Shown here: one piece after another, positions 49,340 through 59,509 of the stretch | How positions within the stretch are numbered: the stretch's first letter is position 1 | Layout: every line of letters begins with the position of its first letter | Assembly: GCF_049801075.1 (NCBI RefSeq) | Contig: NZ_JBNAGG010000002.1 | Location: forward strand, 496,001-560,000 | Reading direction: 5' to 3' | DNA: 64,000 bases | Source: Maritalea sp049801075 | Lineage (GTDB): Bacteria > Pseudomonadota > Alphaproteobacteria > Rhizobiales > Devosiaceae | The notes under the pieces: generated by a model | Seen by the model: only the letters and a program-made list of their open reading frames with translations | The model's database searches: none | What the model was told of the DNA's origin: nothing | Translations under genes and position numbers: made by a program

Positions 49340-50113
49340 ATGGATCTAAGCATCAATTGGCTGCCGCAAACGGTTCTGCTTTATTTCTTGATTTTCGCCC
49401 GGTTGGGCACATTGATCATGTTGATGCCGGGCTTTTCGTCTAGCCGATTGTCCGTGCGGATGCGTTTGGCGTTGGCGTTGACTTTTACATTTGTGATGTA
49501 TCCGCTAATTTCGCAAACCTATCCGCAAGGCAATTTAGCTTTTTATCCGATCTTAGCCCTGTTGGCCTCTGAATTGGCGGTGGGGCTGGTTTTGGGCGGT
49601 ACGGCGCGGCTTTTGACTTCTGCTGCGCAGGTGGCAGGGTCGACCATCGCGTTTCAGACAGGTTTATCCTTCGCACAAACATCTGACCCGACACAGGGCG
49701 GTTTGCAGGGGGCGATCTTTGGTAACTTTATCGCCGTGCTGGGCGTTACGCTGATCTTTTCCATGGATCTACACCATTTGGTGTTGGCGGGCATCTATCA
49801 CAGCTATGAGATTTTTACGCCGGGCGCGCCGATCATGTTCGAAGATGCTGGCTCGATGGCATTGGAGGTGATTTCTTCCAGCTTCGTGGTTGGGGTGCAA
49901 ATGGCGGCGCCCTTTATTGTGTTTGGCTTGGTGTTCTATTTCGGCCTTGGCCTGCTGGCGCGGTTGATGCCGCAATTGCAGGTGTTTTTCATCGCAATGC
50001 CGGCCAATATTGCGCTCGGGCTGTTGATGTTCGCTTTGCTGCTAAGTGTGATGATGGCGCTTTATGTTGAGCACCTTGAAAGCTTCTTTATGGCTCTTGT
50101 TGGAGTGAGATAA
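49340..50113 (+). CDS. fliR: Flagellar export protein FliR
   Basis: A 257-residue export-gate subunit with about six hydrophobic segments and the FliR segments FARLGTLIMLMPGFSSSRLS and PQLQVFFIAMPANIALGLLM. Two bases after fliQ; its stop overlaps the flhB start by one base (TAATG). Confidence 0.93.
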   Translation: MDLSINWLPQTVLLYFLIFARLGTLIMLMPGFSSSRLSVRMRLALALTFTFVMYPLISQTYPQGNLAFYPILALLASELAVGLVLGGTARLLTSAAQVAGSTIAFQTGLSFAQTSDPTQGGLQGAIFGNFIAVLGVTLIFSMDLHHLVLAGIYHSYEIFTPGAPIMFEDAGSMALEVISSSFVVGVQMAAPFIVFGLVFYFGLGLLARLMPQLQVFFIAMPANIALGLLMFALLLSVMMALYVEHLESFFMALVGVR

Positions 50114-51198
50114 TGGCTGACGAACCGGACAAGTCCGAGAAAACCGAGGACCCCTCCGAGAAAAAGCTGCAAGATGCACATAAAAGAGGTGATGTGGCCA
50201 AAAGCCAGGAGCTGACCACCTGGTTTATGATGTTGGGCACGGCATTGATTTTCTCATTGATGGCGCCGATCACTGTTGGGTCGCTGACCGACATGTTGAA
50301 AAATGTGATCGCCAATGCGGACCAATATGAGATTGGCGAATCCGGTTTTGCAGGCTTTTGGAACGAGTTGGCGGGCACTGTTTTGCTGGTGGCGTTGGTG
50401 CCGCTTTTGATTTTGGCTGGCTTCGCCTTAGCTGCGAATTTGGTGCAACACCAACCTGTTTGGTCGCTTGATCCACTAAAGCCGAAATGGTCAAAAGTGT
50501 CGCCCCTCGGGGGCGCGAAGCGCTTGTTCTCCAAAGATGCATTGGTGAATTTTGCCAAAGGGTTGGCGAAGCTTTCAATTGTGTCGATCATCATGTTTTT
50601 GGTGATGTGGCCGGAGCGTGATCGGCTGGATACGTTGGTGACTGCTGATCCGGCAACCTTGATGCTGACTTTTCAGGAAATGGGCATAAAAATCATCTTG
50701 GCGACGCTGGCGGTTATCACCGTGGTGGCCGGGCTTGATTTTATGTATCAGCGCAACAAATGGTTTGAAAAACAAAAGATGACCATGAAAGAGGTGCGCG
50801 ACGAATATAAGCAAATGGAAGGCGACCCGAAGGTTAAAGCCAAATTGCGCCAAATCCGCTCTGAGCGTGGACGGCAGCGCATGATGCAAAATGTGCCGGA
50901 TGCCAGCGTCATCATCACCAACCCGACCCATTATGCGGTGGCTTTGAAATATGAAAAGGGTATGCCGGCGCCGATTTGCTTGGCCAAGGGCGTTGATAAA
51001 GTGGCGTTGAAAATTCGTGAACTTGCCAATGAACATGACGTGCCGATTGTTGAGAATCCGCCGTTGGCGCGGGCATTGCACGCCACGGTAGATATTGAAG
51101 ATCCGATCCCATCAGAGCACTTTAAAGCGGTGGCGGAAGTGATTGGCTATGTGATGCAGTTGCGCCGTGTGCGCTCATGGAGCGCCAAATCGTCATAA
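50113..51198 (+). CDS. flhB: Flagellar export switch protein FlhB
   Basis: A 361-residue inner-membrane protein: an N-terminal DKSEKTEDPSEKKLQDAHKR segment typical of FlhB, four membrane helices (about 33-55, 86-110, 145-165, 187-208), and a cytosolic domain with the self-cleaving NPTH site (270-273, ITNPTHYAVALKY). It controls the change from rod/hook to filament export. Last gene of the flgB operon. Confidence 0.95.
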   Translation: MADEPDKSEKTEDPSEKKLQDAHKRGDVAKSQELTTWFMMLGTALIFSLMAPITVGSLTDMLKNVIANADQYEIGESGFAGFWNELAGTVLLVALVPLLILAGFALAANLVQHQPVWSLDPLKPKWSKVSPLGGAKRLFSKDALVNFAKGLAKLSIVSIIMFLVMWPERDRLDTLVTADPATLMLTFQEMGIKIILATLAVITVVAGLDFMYQRNKWFEKQKMTMKEVRDEYKQMEGDPKVKAKLRQIRSERGRQRMMQNVPDASVIITNPTHYAVALKYEKGMPAPICLAKGVDKVALKIRELANEHDVPIVENPPLARALHATVDIEDPIPSEHFKAVAEVIGYVMQLRRVRSWSAKSS

Positions 51199-51337
51199 AT
51201 TTGCATCGCAGCGGGCAAAAAGCCAAATATTTCGCCTCCTTCACTTGTGGTTGGACGCAATTGGCGCAAAGATTTATGAAGGGTTAATTTTGGTGATTCT
51301 CGGCGCCAAGCAAGAGTAGTGTAAGAGGGCATAGACT

Positions 51338-53905
51338 ATGGCGGTGACCCCGCTTCAAGAGGACACATATCCGCAACCGGCAGTGAAAAAGTCTTTGGGC
51401 AATCCCGGACTTTGGCGCGTTGTTTTGTTGACGCTCTTTTTCGTCGGCTTGGCGGTTGTCTATGCTTTTTATGGAGATCAAATCTCAGCCGATATTTTGA
51501 TGTTGGTGCTCGGATTGTTGGCCGTTTTGGGCGTTTTCAGCCTGTTCGGTTTGGCGGCGGGGCTGTTCCGTCTGTCGCATCATGATGATGGCCCAGCCCT
51601 GCAAAATGCCATTGTGGATAGTCTTGATTATGGCGCCGTGGTTTCCGATCGCGAAGGGCGTATCGTTTATGCCAACGCTGCTTACGGCGAATTGGTGGCG
51701 GGGCTCGACCGCACGGCATTGGCCAGCGTGCCGCGGCTTTTTGCCAGCGCGCCAGAAGCCGCTGAGCCGATTTATCGCCTGTCCCGTGCGGCGCAAGAGG
51801 GACGGCGCGGTGTTGAAGACATTCGTCTGACCACTTCTTTGACTGGCGAAACGCCAGATATGCCCATTTGGTATCGCGTGCGCGTGCAGTCGCTTCCAGC
51901 GGTGGATCAGGCAGCGGGCAAAGATTTGGTGATGTGGAGCGTGGAAGACATTTCACGCGACCGGGCCAAGCAGGAAAACATTTTCTTGGAATTGCAACGG
52001 GCCATTGATTATCTCGATCATGCGCCTGCGGGCTTCTTTTCGACCAATGGCAGCGGGCAAATTCAATATCTCAACGCCACTTTGGCCAACTGGTTGGGCT
52101 ATGATTTGGCCGAGTTTGACACGGGCTCCATCCATTTGTCTGAAATTGTGCGCGGCGATGGTTCTGGCTTGTTGTTGGGCGGCTCTGCTGATGGACAAAT
52201 CAAAACTGAAATCATCGATATTGATTTTGTAAAACGCGACGGCACCAACTTGCCAGTGCGCTTGTTGCATCGCGCGGCGCGGCTTGCAGAGGGTGATTTG
52301 GGCGAAACCCGCACCCTTGTGCTTGATCGTTCTCGCGGCGCTGATTTGTCTGAAGAGTTGCGCACGGCGGAAGTGAAGTTTTCGCGGTTCTTTAACGACA
52401 CGCCATTTGCCATTGCAGCTGTGGATTCCGAAGGGCGCATTTTGCGCACCAACGCGCCGTTTATGCGCACATTCGACAATGAGCGCGGTGAGCGCGCTAC
52501 CGATCATTTACCGCTGTTTGATTTTGTGGCGGATGAAGCCAAGCCAAACTTGTTGACCGCATTGGAGCAGGCAAACGCTAACCACTCGACCATTGAACCT
52601 GTTGACGCGGTGCTGAAAAGCGACAATGAACGCAGTGTGCGACTATATGTTTCGGGCATTGACGATCCTGATGAACATGGCGAGAGTGCTATTGTTTATG
52701 CGCTGGATACAACGCAACAACGTGTGCTTGAGCAGCAGTTTGCGCAAAGCCAGAAGATGCAGGCGGTTGGGCAATTGGCGGGCGGCATTGCGCACGATTT
52801 GAACAATATTCTGACGGCCATTATCGGCTTTTCTGACTTGTTGCTGCTTAATCTGCGCCCGAACGATCCATCGTTTAAAGATACGATGGAAATCAAGCAA
52901 AACGCCAACCGAGCGGCAGGGCTGGTGCGGCAATTGCTGGCGTTCTCCCGTCGGCAAACTTTGCGCTTAGAAGTGCTTGAAGTGTCACTGTTGGTGGATG
53001 ATCTAACCGTGCTGTTTAAGCGCTTGATTGGCGATAGCATCAGCCTCAGCGTGGAACATGCGGCGGAGCTTTGGCCAGTGCGTGCGGACCATGTGCAGCT
53101 GGAACAAGTGGTCATCAATCTGGTGGTGAACGCGCGTGACGCGATGCCGGATGGTGGCGCAGTAAATATTCGCACGCGCAATGTGGGCGAAGCCGAGGCC
53201 GCGACCTTCAATTATCGCGGTATGCCCGCAGCGGATTATGTGCTGATCGAAGTGCAAGACACCGGCACGGGCATGACGCAAGAGGTGATGGACAAGATTT
53301 TTGAACCATTCTTCACCACCAAAGACATTGGCAAAGGCACAGGCTTGGGTCTCTCCACCGTTTATGGCATTGTGAAGCAAACAGGCGGCTTCATCTATGC
53401 AGATAGCGAATTGGGCCGCGGTACGACGTTCCGTATCTTCTTGCCGAAATTTGCACATGTGGCGAAAGAAGTTGTTGAGCGTGTGGCGACCCAACGGCGT
53501 GATTTGACCGGTAAAGAGCGCATCTTGATCGTTGAGGATGAAGATAGCGTGCGGGCATTTTCTGCGCGAGCCTTGGCGTCTGCTGGCTATGTGGTGCATG
53601 AAGCGGATAGCGGCGTGGAAGCGCTGGAGGTTTTGGAAGAAATTGACGGCGAGATCGAATTGCTCATCTCTGACGTGGTGATGCCCGAAATGGACGGGCC
53701 GACATTGCTGGGCGAAATGCGCCAGCGTTATCCTGATATCAAGGTGATTTTTGTATCGGGTTATGCTGAAGAAAATGTGCGCAAGGGTCTTGAAGATGAT
53801 GTAAGCGTCGAGTTTTTGCCGAAGCCGTTTTCTCTAAAACAGTTGGCGGCCAAAGTGAAAAATGTGTTGGCGGGTGAGACTGGCGATGAAGGCGATCTCG
53901 ATTAG
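51338..53905 (+). CDS. cckA: Hybrid sensor kinase CckA
   Basis: An 855-residue membrane hybrid histidine kinase: two membrane helices (about 25-46 and 52-77), PAS-like modules (about 85-370), HisKA with phospho-acceptor H486 (GIAHDLNN), HATPase with DTGTGM and GTGLGLSTVYG, and a C-terminal receiver with D779 (ISDVVMPEMDG). The size, domain order and position upstream of recA-alaS match CckA, which phosphorylates the master regulator CtrA through ChpT. CtrA-type boxes are found in this window. AAGAGGG lies upstream of the ATG. Confidence 0.92.
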   Translation: MAVTPLQEDTYPQPAVKKSLGNPGLWRVVLLTLFFVGLAVVYAFYGDQISADILMLVLGLLAVLGVFSLFGLAAGLFRLSHHDDGPALQNAIVDSLDYGAVVSDREGRIVYANAAYGELVAGLDRTALASVPRLFASAPEAAEPIYRLSRAAQEGRRGVEDIRLTTSLTGETPDMPIWYRVRVQSLPAVDQAAGKDLVMWSVEDISRDRAKQENIFLELQRAIDYLDHAPAGFFSTNGSGQIQYLNATLANWLGYDLAEFDTGSIHLSEIVRGDGSGLLLGGSADGQIKTEIIDIDFVKRDGTNLPVRLLHRAARLAEGDLGETRTLVLDRSRGADLSEELRTAEVKFSRFFNDTPFAIAAVDSEGRILRTNAPFMRTFDNERGERATDHLPLFDFVADEAKPNLLTALEQANANHSTIEPVDAVLKSDNERSVRLYVSGIDDPDEHGESAIVYALDTTQQRVLEQQFAQSQKMQAVGQLAGGIAHDLNNILTAIIGFSDLLLLNLRPNDPSFKDTMEIKQNANRAAGLVRQLLAFSRRQTLRLEVLEVSLLVDDLTVLFKRLIGDSISLSVEHAAELWPVRADHVQLEQVVINLVVNARDAMPDGGAVNIRTRNVGEAEAATFNYRGMPAADYVLIEVQDTGTGMTQEVMDKIFEPFFTTKDIGKGTGLGLSTVYGIVKQTGGFIYADSELGRGTTFRIFLPKFAHVAKEVVERVATQRRDLTGKERILIVEDEDSVRAFSARALASAGYVVHEADSGVEALEVLEEIDGEIELLISDVVMPEMDGPTLLGEMRQRYPDIKVIFVSGYAEENVRKGLEDDVSVEFLPKPFSLKQLAAKVKNVLAGETGDEGDLD

Positions 53906-54083
53906 GCTTTGTGCATAGTGATTCTGCGCTCTACGTGTTTTGGCGTAACAATTCTAAGTTGAGCGCAGTTGTAACTAACCCACATGGATAATTTGCATGT
54001 GTTTTAGATCAAAAAAAGAACAAACCTGAAAAGCGTATATATTGCAGATATTTATATCGGTTGACAAAATGGTGAAAATATGA

Positions 54084-54098
54084 GAACAAATATAGTAC
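54084..54098 (+). promoter_or_regulatory. LexA-like box upstream of recA
   Basis: GAAC-AAATATA-GTAC differs by one base from the alphaproteobacterial LexA box GAAC-N7-GAAC (GTTC-N7-GTTC). It lies 71 bp before the recA ATG, near a TTGACA at 54061-54066. The gap 53906-54168 holds this and no gene. Confidence 0.5.
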
Positions 54099-54168
54099 AA
54101 ATTATATTTTCACCCGGGCCCGAATAAATTTGCATGGGACCTTGGACTTTGGAATAAGGAGAGGGCAT

Positions 54169-55272
54169 ATGGCAAATTCACAACTTCGCGTGGTCGAAGG
54201 GGGATCTATGGATAAGAATAAGGCACTTGAAGCCGCGCTCTCTCAGATTGAGCGAAATTTCGGTAAAGGCTCTGTTATGCGGTTGGGTGAAAACTCCGCC
54301 GTGGAGGTTGAATCTATCCCAACCGGGTCTTTGGGCTTGGATATTGCATTGGGCATTGGCGGGTTGCCGCGTGGCCGTGTGATTGAAGTGTTCGGGCCAG
54401 AGAGTTCTGGTAAAACAACTTTGACACTTCATGCGATTGCCGAAGCTCAAAAAGCTGGCGGCATTTGTGCCTTTGTGGATGCTGAACATGCGCTCGATCC
54501 AGTTTATGCCCGCAAGCTGGGGGTGAACATTGATGATTTACTCATTTCGCAGCCTGACACTGGTGAGCAAGCGCTGGAAATCGCGGATACATTGGTGCGC
54601 TCTGGTGCGATCGATCTTTTGGTGGTCGACTCCGTTGCGGCGCTAACGCCTAAAGCTGAGCTTGAGGGTGAGATGGGCGATAGCTTGCCTGGTTTGCAAG
54701 CGCGCTTGATGAGCCAAGCGATGCGCAAATTGACCGCATCTATTTCTCGTTCGAAAACCATGGTGATTTTCATCAACCAAATTCGGATGAAGATCGGCGT
54801 GATGTTTGGTTCACCTGAAACAACAACCGGTGGTAACGCGCTGAAGTTTTACTCTTCTGTACGTTTGGATATTCGCCGCATCGGCGCGATTAAAGATCGC
54901 GACGAAGTGGTGGGTAACCAAACACGGGTGAAGGTGGTGAAGAACAAGCTTGCCCCTCCATTCCGTCAGGTTGAGTTTGATATTATTTATGGCGAAGGCA
55001 TTTCTAAAACTGGCGAATTGCTCGACTTGGGCGTGAAGGCTGGCATGGTTGAAAAGTCTGGGTCTTGGTTCTCTTATGACAGCCAACGTTTGGGGCAGGG
55101 CCGCGAAAATGCGCGTCAATTCCTAAAGGATAACCCGCAGATTGCCTATGAGATTGAAAGTGGCGTGCGCGAGAGCGCCGGGCTTTTGACAGAGAATATG
55201 ATTGCCCCACCGCAACCAGACAAAACTGAGGCTGATGAGAGCCTTGAGATTGTCGATAATTCCAACAAATAG
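54169..55272 (+). CDS. recA: Recombinase RecA
   Basis: A 367-residue RecA: Walker A GPESSGKTT, the IDLLVVDSVAALTPKAELEG segment, loop-2 region FINQIRMKIGVMFGSPETTTGG, and an acidic C-terminal tail (ADESLEIVDN). It catalyses homologous strand exchange and LexA self-cleavage. ATG 54169 (MANSQLRVVEGG) has AAGGAGAGG upstream; a second ATG at 54208 (MDKNKALE) is also preceded by a purine-rich stretch. A terminator follows. Confidence 0.96.
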   Translation: MANSQLRVVEGGSMDKNKALEAALSQIERNFGKGSVMRLGENSAVEVESIPTGSLGLDIALGIGGLPRGRVIEVFGPESSGKTTLTLHAIAEAQKAGGICAFVDAEHALDPVYARKLGVNIDDLLISQPDTGEQALEIADTLVRSGAIDLLVVDSVAALTPKAELEGEMGDSLPGLQARLMSQAMRKLTASISRSKTMVIFINQIRMKIGVMFGSPETTTGGNALKFYSSVRLDIRRIGAIKDRDEVVGNQTRVKVVKNKLAPPFRQVEFDIIYGEGISKTGELLDLGVKAGMVEKSGSWFSYDSQRLGQGRENARQFLKDNPQIAYEIESGVRESAGLLTENMIAPPQPDKTEADESLEIVDNSNK

Positions 55273-55304
55273 ATGTTGGAATAAATTGTCCTTGCTGACA
55301 TTTA

Positions 55305-55332
55305 GGCGTCGAATTTATTCGGCGCCTTTTTT
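55305..55332 (+). terminator. Intrinsic terminator of recA
   Basis: GGCGTCGAA-TTTA-TTCGGCGCC followed by TTTTTT; nine-pair stem with one T-G pair. Confidence 0.85.
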
Positions 55333-55438
55333 GTTTGTCTTGTGGCACTTTAACCGCCACTCAATTGCTGGACAGGGCGGGTTGTGGCGTGTAAAACCGC
55401 CTGAAGTTCTGACTTTTGTGCAAGGCCAATAGAGATTT

Positions 55439-58093
55439 ATGACCAGCGTAAACGATATTCGATCCAAGTTTCTTGATTATTTTAGCCAGCATGATCACGA
55501 ATTGGTCGAAAGCGCGCCATTGGTGCCGCGCAATGACCCAACTCTTATGTTTGTAAACTCCGGAATGGTGCCATTTAAAAATGTGTTCACCGGGGTAGAG
55601 AAGCGCGATTATTCCCGTGCGACGAGTGCACAAAAATGTGTGCGCGCGGGTGGCAAGCACAATGATTTGGATAATGTTGGGTTCACTGCTCGTCACCACA
55701 CATTTTTTGAAATGTTGGGTAACTTCTCCTTTGGCGATTATTTCAAAGAGCAGGCGATCCAACATGCTTGGCAGATGGTGCACAAGGAGTTTGGTCTTTC
55801 AAAAGATAAGCTGTTGATCACGGTTTATCATGAGGATGATGAGGCTTTTGATCTTTGGAAGAAGATTGCGGGCCTGACAGATGATCGGATTATTCGCATC
55901 TCCACAAATGACAATTTCTGGATGATGGGTGATACGGGACCATGCGGCCCTTCTTCTGAAATCTTTTATGATCACGGCGATCACATTTGGGGCGGCCCTC
56001 CGGGAAGCCCTGAAGAAGATGGTGACCGTTTTATCGAGATTTGGAATTTGGTGTTCATGCAATATGAACAGCACACCAATGGCGACCGCACAGATTTGCC
56101 ACGGCCTTCGATTGATACCGGCATGGGCCTTGAGCGGATTGCGGCCGTGTTGCAAGGCACACACGATAATTATCAAACTGATATGTTTAAGGCCTTGTTG
56201 GCTAGCGTCGCGGATGTGACCAACACTGATATTGGCGACAAGGGCGATCAAAGCCGCCGCGTGATTGCTGACCATTTGCGGTCTATGTCCTTTTTGATTT
56301 CCGAAGGTGTTTTACCCTCGAATGAAGGACGCGGCTATGTGTTGCGGCGGATCATGCGCCGTGCCATGCGCCACGCGACCTTGTTGGGTGCCAATGAGCC
56401 AGTGATCAACAAACTTGTGGGCAGCTTGGTGCGCGAGATGGGGCAGGCCTATCCTGAGCTGTCGCGCGGTGAGGCAATGATCAAAGAAACGATCAAACTT
56501 GAGGAAGAGCGCTTCCTCAAAACCTTGAGCCGTGGCCTGCAAATTCTTGAAGATGAAACTGATGAACTAAATGAAGGCGCGACTCTCGATGGCGCGACCG
56601 CATTTAAGCTTTACGACACTTATGGTTTTCCGCTGGATTTGACCCAAGATGCGTTGCGTCAACGCGGCATCAATGTCGATCAAAAAGGCTTTGACGATGC
56701 GATGGCTGCACAAAAGGCCGAAGCGCGGAAGAATTGGTCCGGTTCGGGCGATGCTGCATCTGAGGCGGTTTGGTTTGCCATTGCCGACCAGAAAGGCACC
56801 ACAGAGTTTCTCGGCTACGAAACCGAGCAAGCGGACGGTGAAGTTGTGGCCATTGTGAAAGATGGCGAGCAGGTTGAACAGTTAGCAGCTGGCGAGAGCG
56901 GCATTTTGGTGTTTAACCAGACCCCGTTTTATGGCGAGAGCGGTGGCCAGGTTGGCGATACAGGTCGAGCTTTTGAAGAAGGCGTTGCTGCTACAATTTC
57001 CAACACCACAAAAAGTGCGGGCGTATTTGCGCACCATGCCAAAGTAGACGAGGGCACTGTGAAGGTGGGTGATGCGTTGCATCTGAGCGTTAATGATACG
57101 CGCCGTCAGTCGATTCGGGCCAATCACTCGGCAACTCACCTGTTGCATGAGGCGTTGCGCGAAACATTGGGTGACCATGTGGCGCAAAAGGGCTCTATGG
57201 TTTCGCCTGATCGCTTGCGTTTTGACTTTTCGCACACCAAAGCGGTGGGCGTTGAAGAAATGCAGAAAATTGAGCAAATGGCCAATGCGGTTATTTTGCA
57301 AAATAGCCCTGTTGAGACCCGTTTGATGGCGGTTGATGATGCCATTGAAGCGGGCGCGATGGCGCTCTTTGGCGAGAAATATGGCGACGAAGTGCGCGTT
57401 GTTTCGATGGGCAAGCCGCTCAATGACAATAAATCAAACAGAGCCTATTCAATGGAGCTTTGCGGTGGCACCCACGTGCGCGCCACTGGCGAGATTGGCG
57501 TGGTTGCTGTTGTGGGTGAAAGTGCGGTGGCTTCTGGCGTGCGCCGGATTGAGGCACTGACTGGTGATGCAGCGCGTGCCTATTTTGCAGAGCAAGAAGC
57601 GCGGGTGCGCCAGATTGCGGATCGCCTAAAGGTAGCGCCAAAGGACATTGTCACCCGCGTGGATGCGCTGATTGACGAGCGCAAGCAGCTTGAAAAGCAA
57701 TTGGCAGAAGCGCGGCAGAAATTGGCTATGGGCGGCGGCGCCGGTGGCGGCAGTGAGATCGAGAAGGTTGGTGATATCAACTTTATGGGCCGGGTTGCTG
57801 AAGGCTTGCCAAGCAAAGAATTGCGCGGGCTAGTGGACCAGGGCAAAGATCAGATTAAATCTGGCGTTGTGGCCATTGTTGGCATTGGTGACGATGGCAA
57901 GGTTGGCGTTGCTGTGGGCGTGACCGACGACTTGAAAGACAAGCTTAACGCAGTTGATTTTGTGAAGATTGCTGTTGAGACACTTGGCGGAAAAGGGGGC
58001 GGTGGTCGCCCTGATATGGCGCAAGGTGGCGGACCAAATGCAGACAAGGCACAAAATGCTATTGATGCGGTTCGCGCTAAACTGTCCAACTAA
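55439..58093 (+). CDS. alaS: Alanyl-tRNA synthetase
   Basis: An 884-residue enzyme charging tRNA-Ala. N-terminal class II catalytic core (RSKFLDYFSQHDHELVESAP, FVNSGMVPFKNVF, CGPSSEIFYDHGD), editing domain with HSATHLLH and CGGTHVRATG zinc-binding sites, and a C-Ala domain after a glycine-rich linker (MGGGAGGGSE) with FVKIAVETLGGKGGGGRPDM. Standard length. It has its own terminator and follows recA, as in most Hyphomicrobiales. Confidence 0.96.
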   Translation: MTSVNDIRSKFLDYFSQHDHELVESAPLVPRNDPTLMFVNSGMVPFKNVFTGVEKRDYSRATSAQKCVRAGGKHNDLDNVGFTARHHTFFEMLGNFSFGDYFKEQAIQHAWQMVHKEFGLSKDKLLITVYHEDDEAFDLWKKIAGLTDDRIIRISTNDNFWMMGDTGPCGPSSEIFYDHGDHIWGGPPGSPEEDGDRFIEIWNLVFMQYEQHTNGDRTDLPRPSIDTGMGLERIAAVLQGTHDNYQTDMFKALLASVADVTNTDIGDKGDQSRRVIADHLRSMSFLISEGVLPSNEGRGYVLRRIMRRAMRHATLLGANEPVINKLVGSLVREMGQAYPELSRGEAMIKETIKLEEERFLKTLSRGLQILEDETDELNEGATLDGATAFKLYDTYGFPLDLTQDALRQRGINVDQKGFDDAMAAQKAEARKNWSGSGDAASEAVWFAIADQKGTTEFLGYETEQADGEVVAIVKDGEQVEQLAAGESGILVFNQTPFYGESGGQVGDTGRAFEEGVAATISNTTKSAGVFAHHAKVDEGTVKVGDALHLSVNDTRRQSIRANHSATHLLHEALRETLGDHVAQKGSMVSPDRLRFDFSHTKAVGVEEMQKIEQMANAVILQNSPVETRLMAVDDAIEAGAMALFGEKYGDEVRVVSMGKPLNDNKSNRAYSMELCGGTHVRATGEIGVVAVVGESAVASGVRRIEALTGDAARAYFAEQEARVRQIADRLKVAPKDIVTRVDALIDERKQLEKQLAEARQKLAMGGGAGGGSEIEKVGDINFMGRVAEGLPSKELRGLVDQGKDQIKSGVVAIVGIGDDGKVGVAVGVTDDLKDKLNAVDFVKIAVETLGGKGGGGRPDMAQGGGPNADKAQNAIDAVRAKLSN

Positions 58094-58118
58094 AATTTGT
58101 TGGAAATCAATTTGAAAG

Positions 58119-58145
58119 GGCCGCCCTATATGGGCGGCCTTTTTT
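58119..58145 (+). terminator. Intrinsic terminator of alaS
   Basis: GGCCGCCC-TATAT-GGGCGGCC followed by TTTTTT. Confidence 0.88.
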
Positions 58146-58149
58146 GCGA

Positions 58150-59403
58150 TTAGCTGATCAGCAAATTGCTTAGCCTGTCTTTAAGCACGCCTTTATCATC
58201 AGGGAGCAACGGACCCATTTCGATATAGCTCAGATGTTTTTCAATGATGGGCTGTAGCGGTTCAGCAAATAAATCTTTGTTCGCGGCAACCAAATTTTCC
58301 ATGCATTGTACGATTGTCTCTTGAACTTCAAAAATCTCGACGCCATCGCGCATCACTGGGACCAGCAATGTTTGTAGGATTTGGTTGAGCGGAACGGGCG
58401 CAATCCAGAGATGTTCGAATTTTGGTGTATCGAGCTCTTCGGGTTCAATGTGTAACAGAATGCGTAGGCCGCGATTGAGACAATCCATTGCCGTGCCGGG
58501 ATCGTTGATGGCTTTGGAAAGGGCGCGGGTTGCTGTTTCCGACAAAACGATAAACCCGAACTCTGGGTCTTGCGCGAATGTACGCTCGTTGGCCAAGTGA
58601 AAAGTACGTTGCACCTTGTCTATTTCGTCATCGTCCAGCTTTGTCGAACACCAAGCAAGCGGCAAGGTGGGGCATGCAAAGGCGCCAGGCTGCGCTGTGA
58701 GAAAGATACGCTCATCGCGCGCCTCGGCAAGCGTATTCAGCGCGCGCAGATCCACATGCTGAACAAATTTCGGCTGTGCGGCATAGATTGGCATCCAATC
58801 AGCGGTTTTTAGTTCTTCCTCCCGATATTGATTGCAGCCTAAATGCGGATCAACTTGCCAGTTCTCGAGTGTGGAGAGCGTTGCTTTTTCTACACGATCT
58901 AACGTGTCTGGGATGCGCCCAAAAACACGAAGCAGGTCGATCCATCGGATGAAGGAGGTGAAAATGATCACCAAGATCAACAGCGTCATGGCCAATAGAA
59001 CGATGCGGCCACCTTGGTCATATACGCCCATGTGCAAGGCGATGATGCCGACCAAAGCGAAGATTAATGACCCTAGAAATGTGGTGAGCACATTTTGTGA
59101 GGTTTTATCGCGTAGCAATAATTGGGTGGCACGGGGCGTGGTGGACTGGGCGGCGCCGTTCATCGCATTGGCCATGATGCCCAAAGAGAAAGTGGAGACC
59201 GCCAGCATTGACGACGCGATGATGTTGAGAATGGGCTCAACAGATTTTGCGCCAAGCTCCCAAATCCATGCCTCCGGCAAAATAGGGCGCAGCAGAATAG
59301 CCGCCAATGCGGTGATGATGGCCAAAAGAGAAAATGCGGTGAGTCTGATCCAAATTTCAGAGAGCAACCGCTTGAACAAGAAATAGAATTTGGACGCAAA
59401 CAT
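58150..59403 (-). CDS. DUF2254 membrane protein
   Basis: A 417-residue inner-membrane protein with four helices in the first half (about 20-40, 58-78, 103-125, 131-154) and a cytosolic C-terminal half. The segments SMLAVSTFSLGIMANAMNGA and SPRATQLL-like TTPRATQLLLRDKTSQNVLT are the DUF2254 signature; a D-PGTAMDC stretch is also conserved. Function unknown for the family. ATG 59403 is chosen over an in-frame GTG at 59412. Confidence 0.82.
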   Translation of the reverse strand: MFASKFYFLFKRLLSEIWIRLTAFSLLAIITALAAILLRPILPEAWIWELGAKSVEPILNIIASSMLAVSTFSLGIMANAMNGAAQSTTPRATQLLLRDKTSQNVLTTFLGSLIFALVGIIALHMGVYDQGGRIVLLAMTLLILVIIFTSFIRWIDLLRVFGRIPDTLDRVEKATLSTLENWQVDPHLGCNQYREEELKTADWMPIYAAQPKFVQHVDLRALNTLAEARDERIFLTAQPGAFACPTLPLAWCSTKLDDDEIDKVQRTFHLANERTFAQDPEFGFIVLSETATRALSKAINDPGTAMDCLNRGLRILLHIEPEELDTPKFEHLWIAPVPLNQILQTLLVPVMRDGVEIFEVQETIVQCMENLVAANKDLFAEPLQPIIEKHLSYIEMGPLLPDDKGVLKDRLSNLLIS

Positions 59404-59509
59404 ATAGACCACTTTCAGCAGGTTGGCGGCTTAGATATGGCCAGTTTAGCTGGCTTATGCCGAGCTGAAAATGGGCATGTGCAACTAAATTCGTTTAGAT
59501 TGCAGCGCC

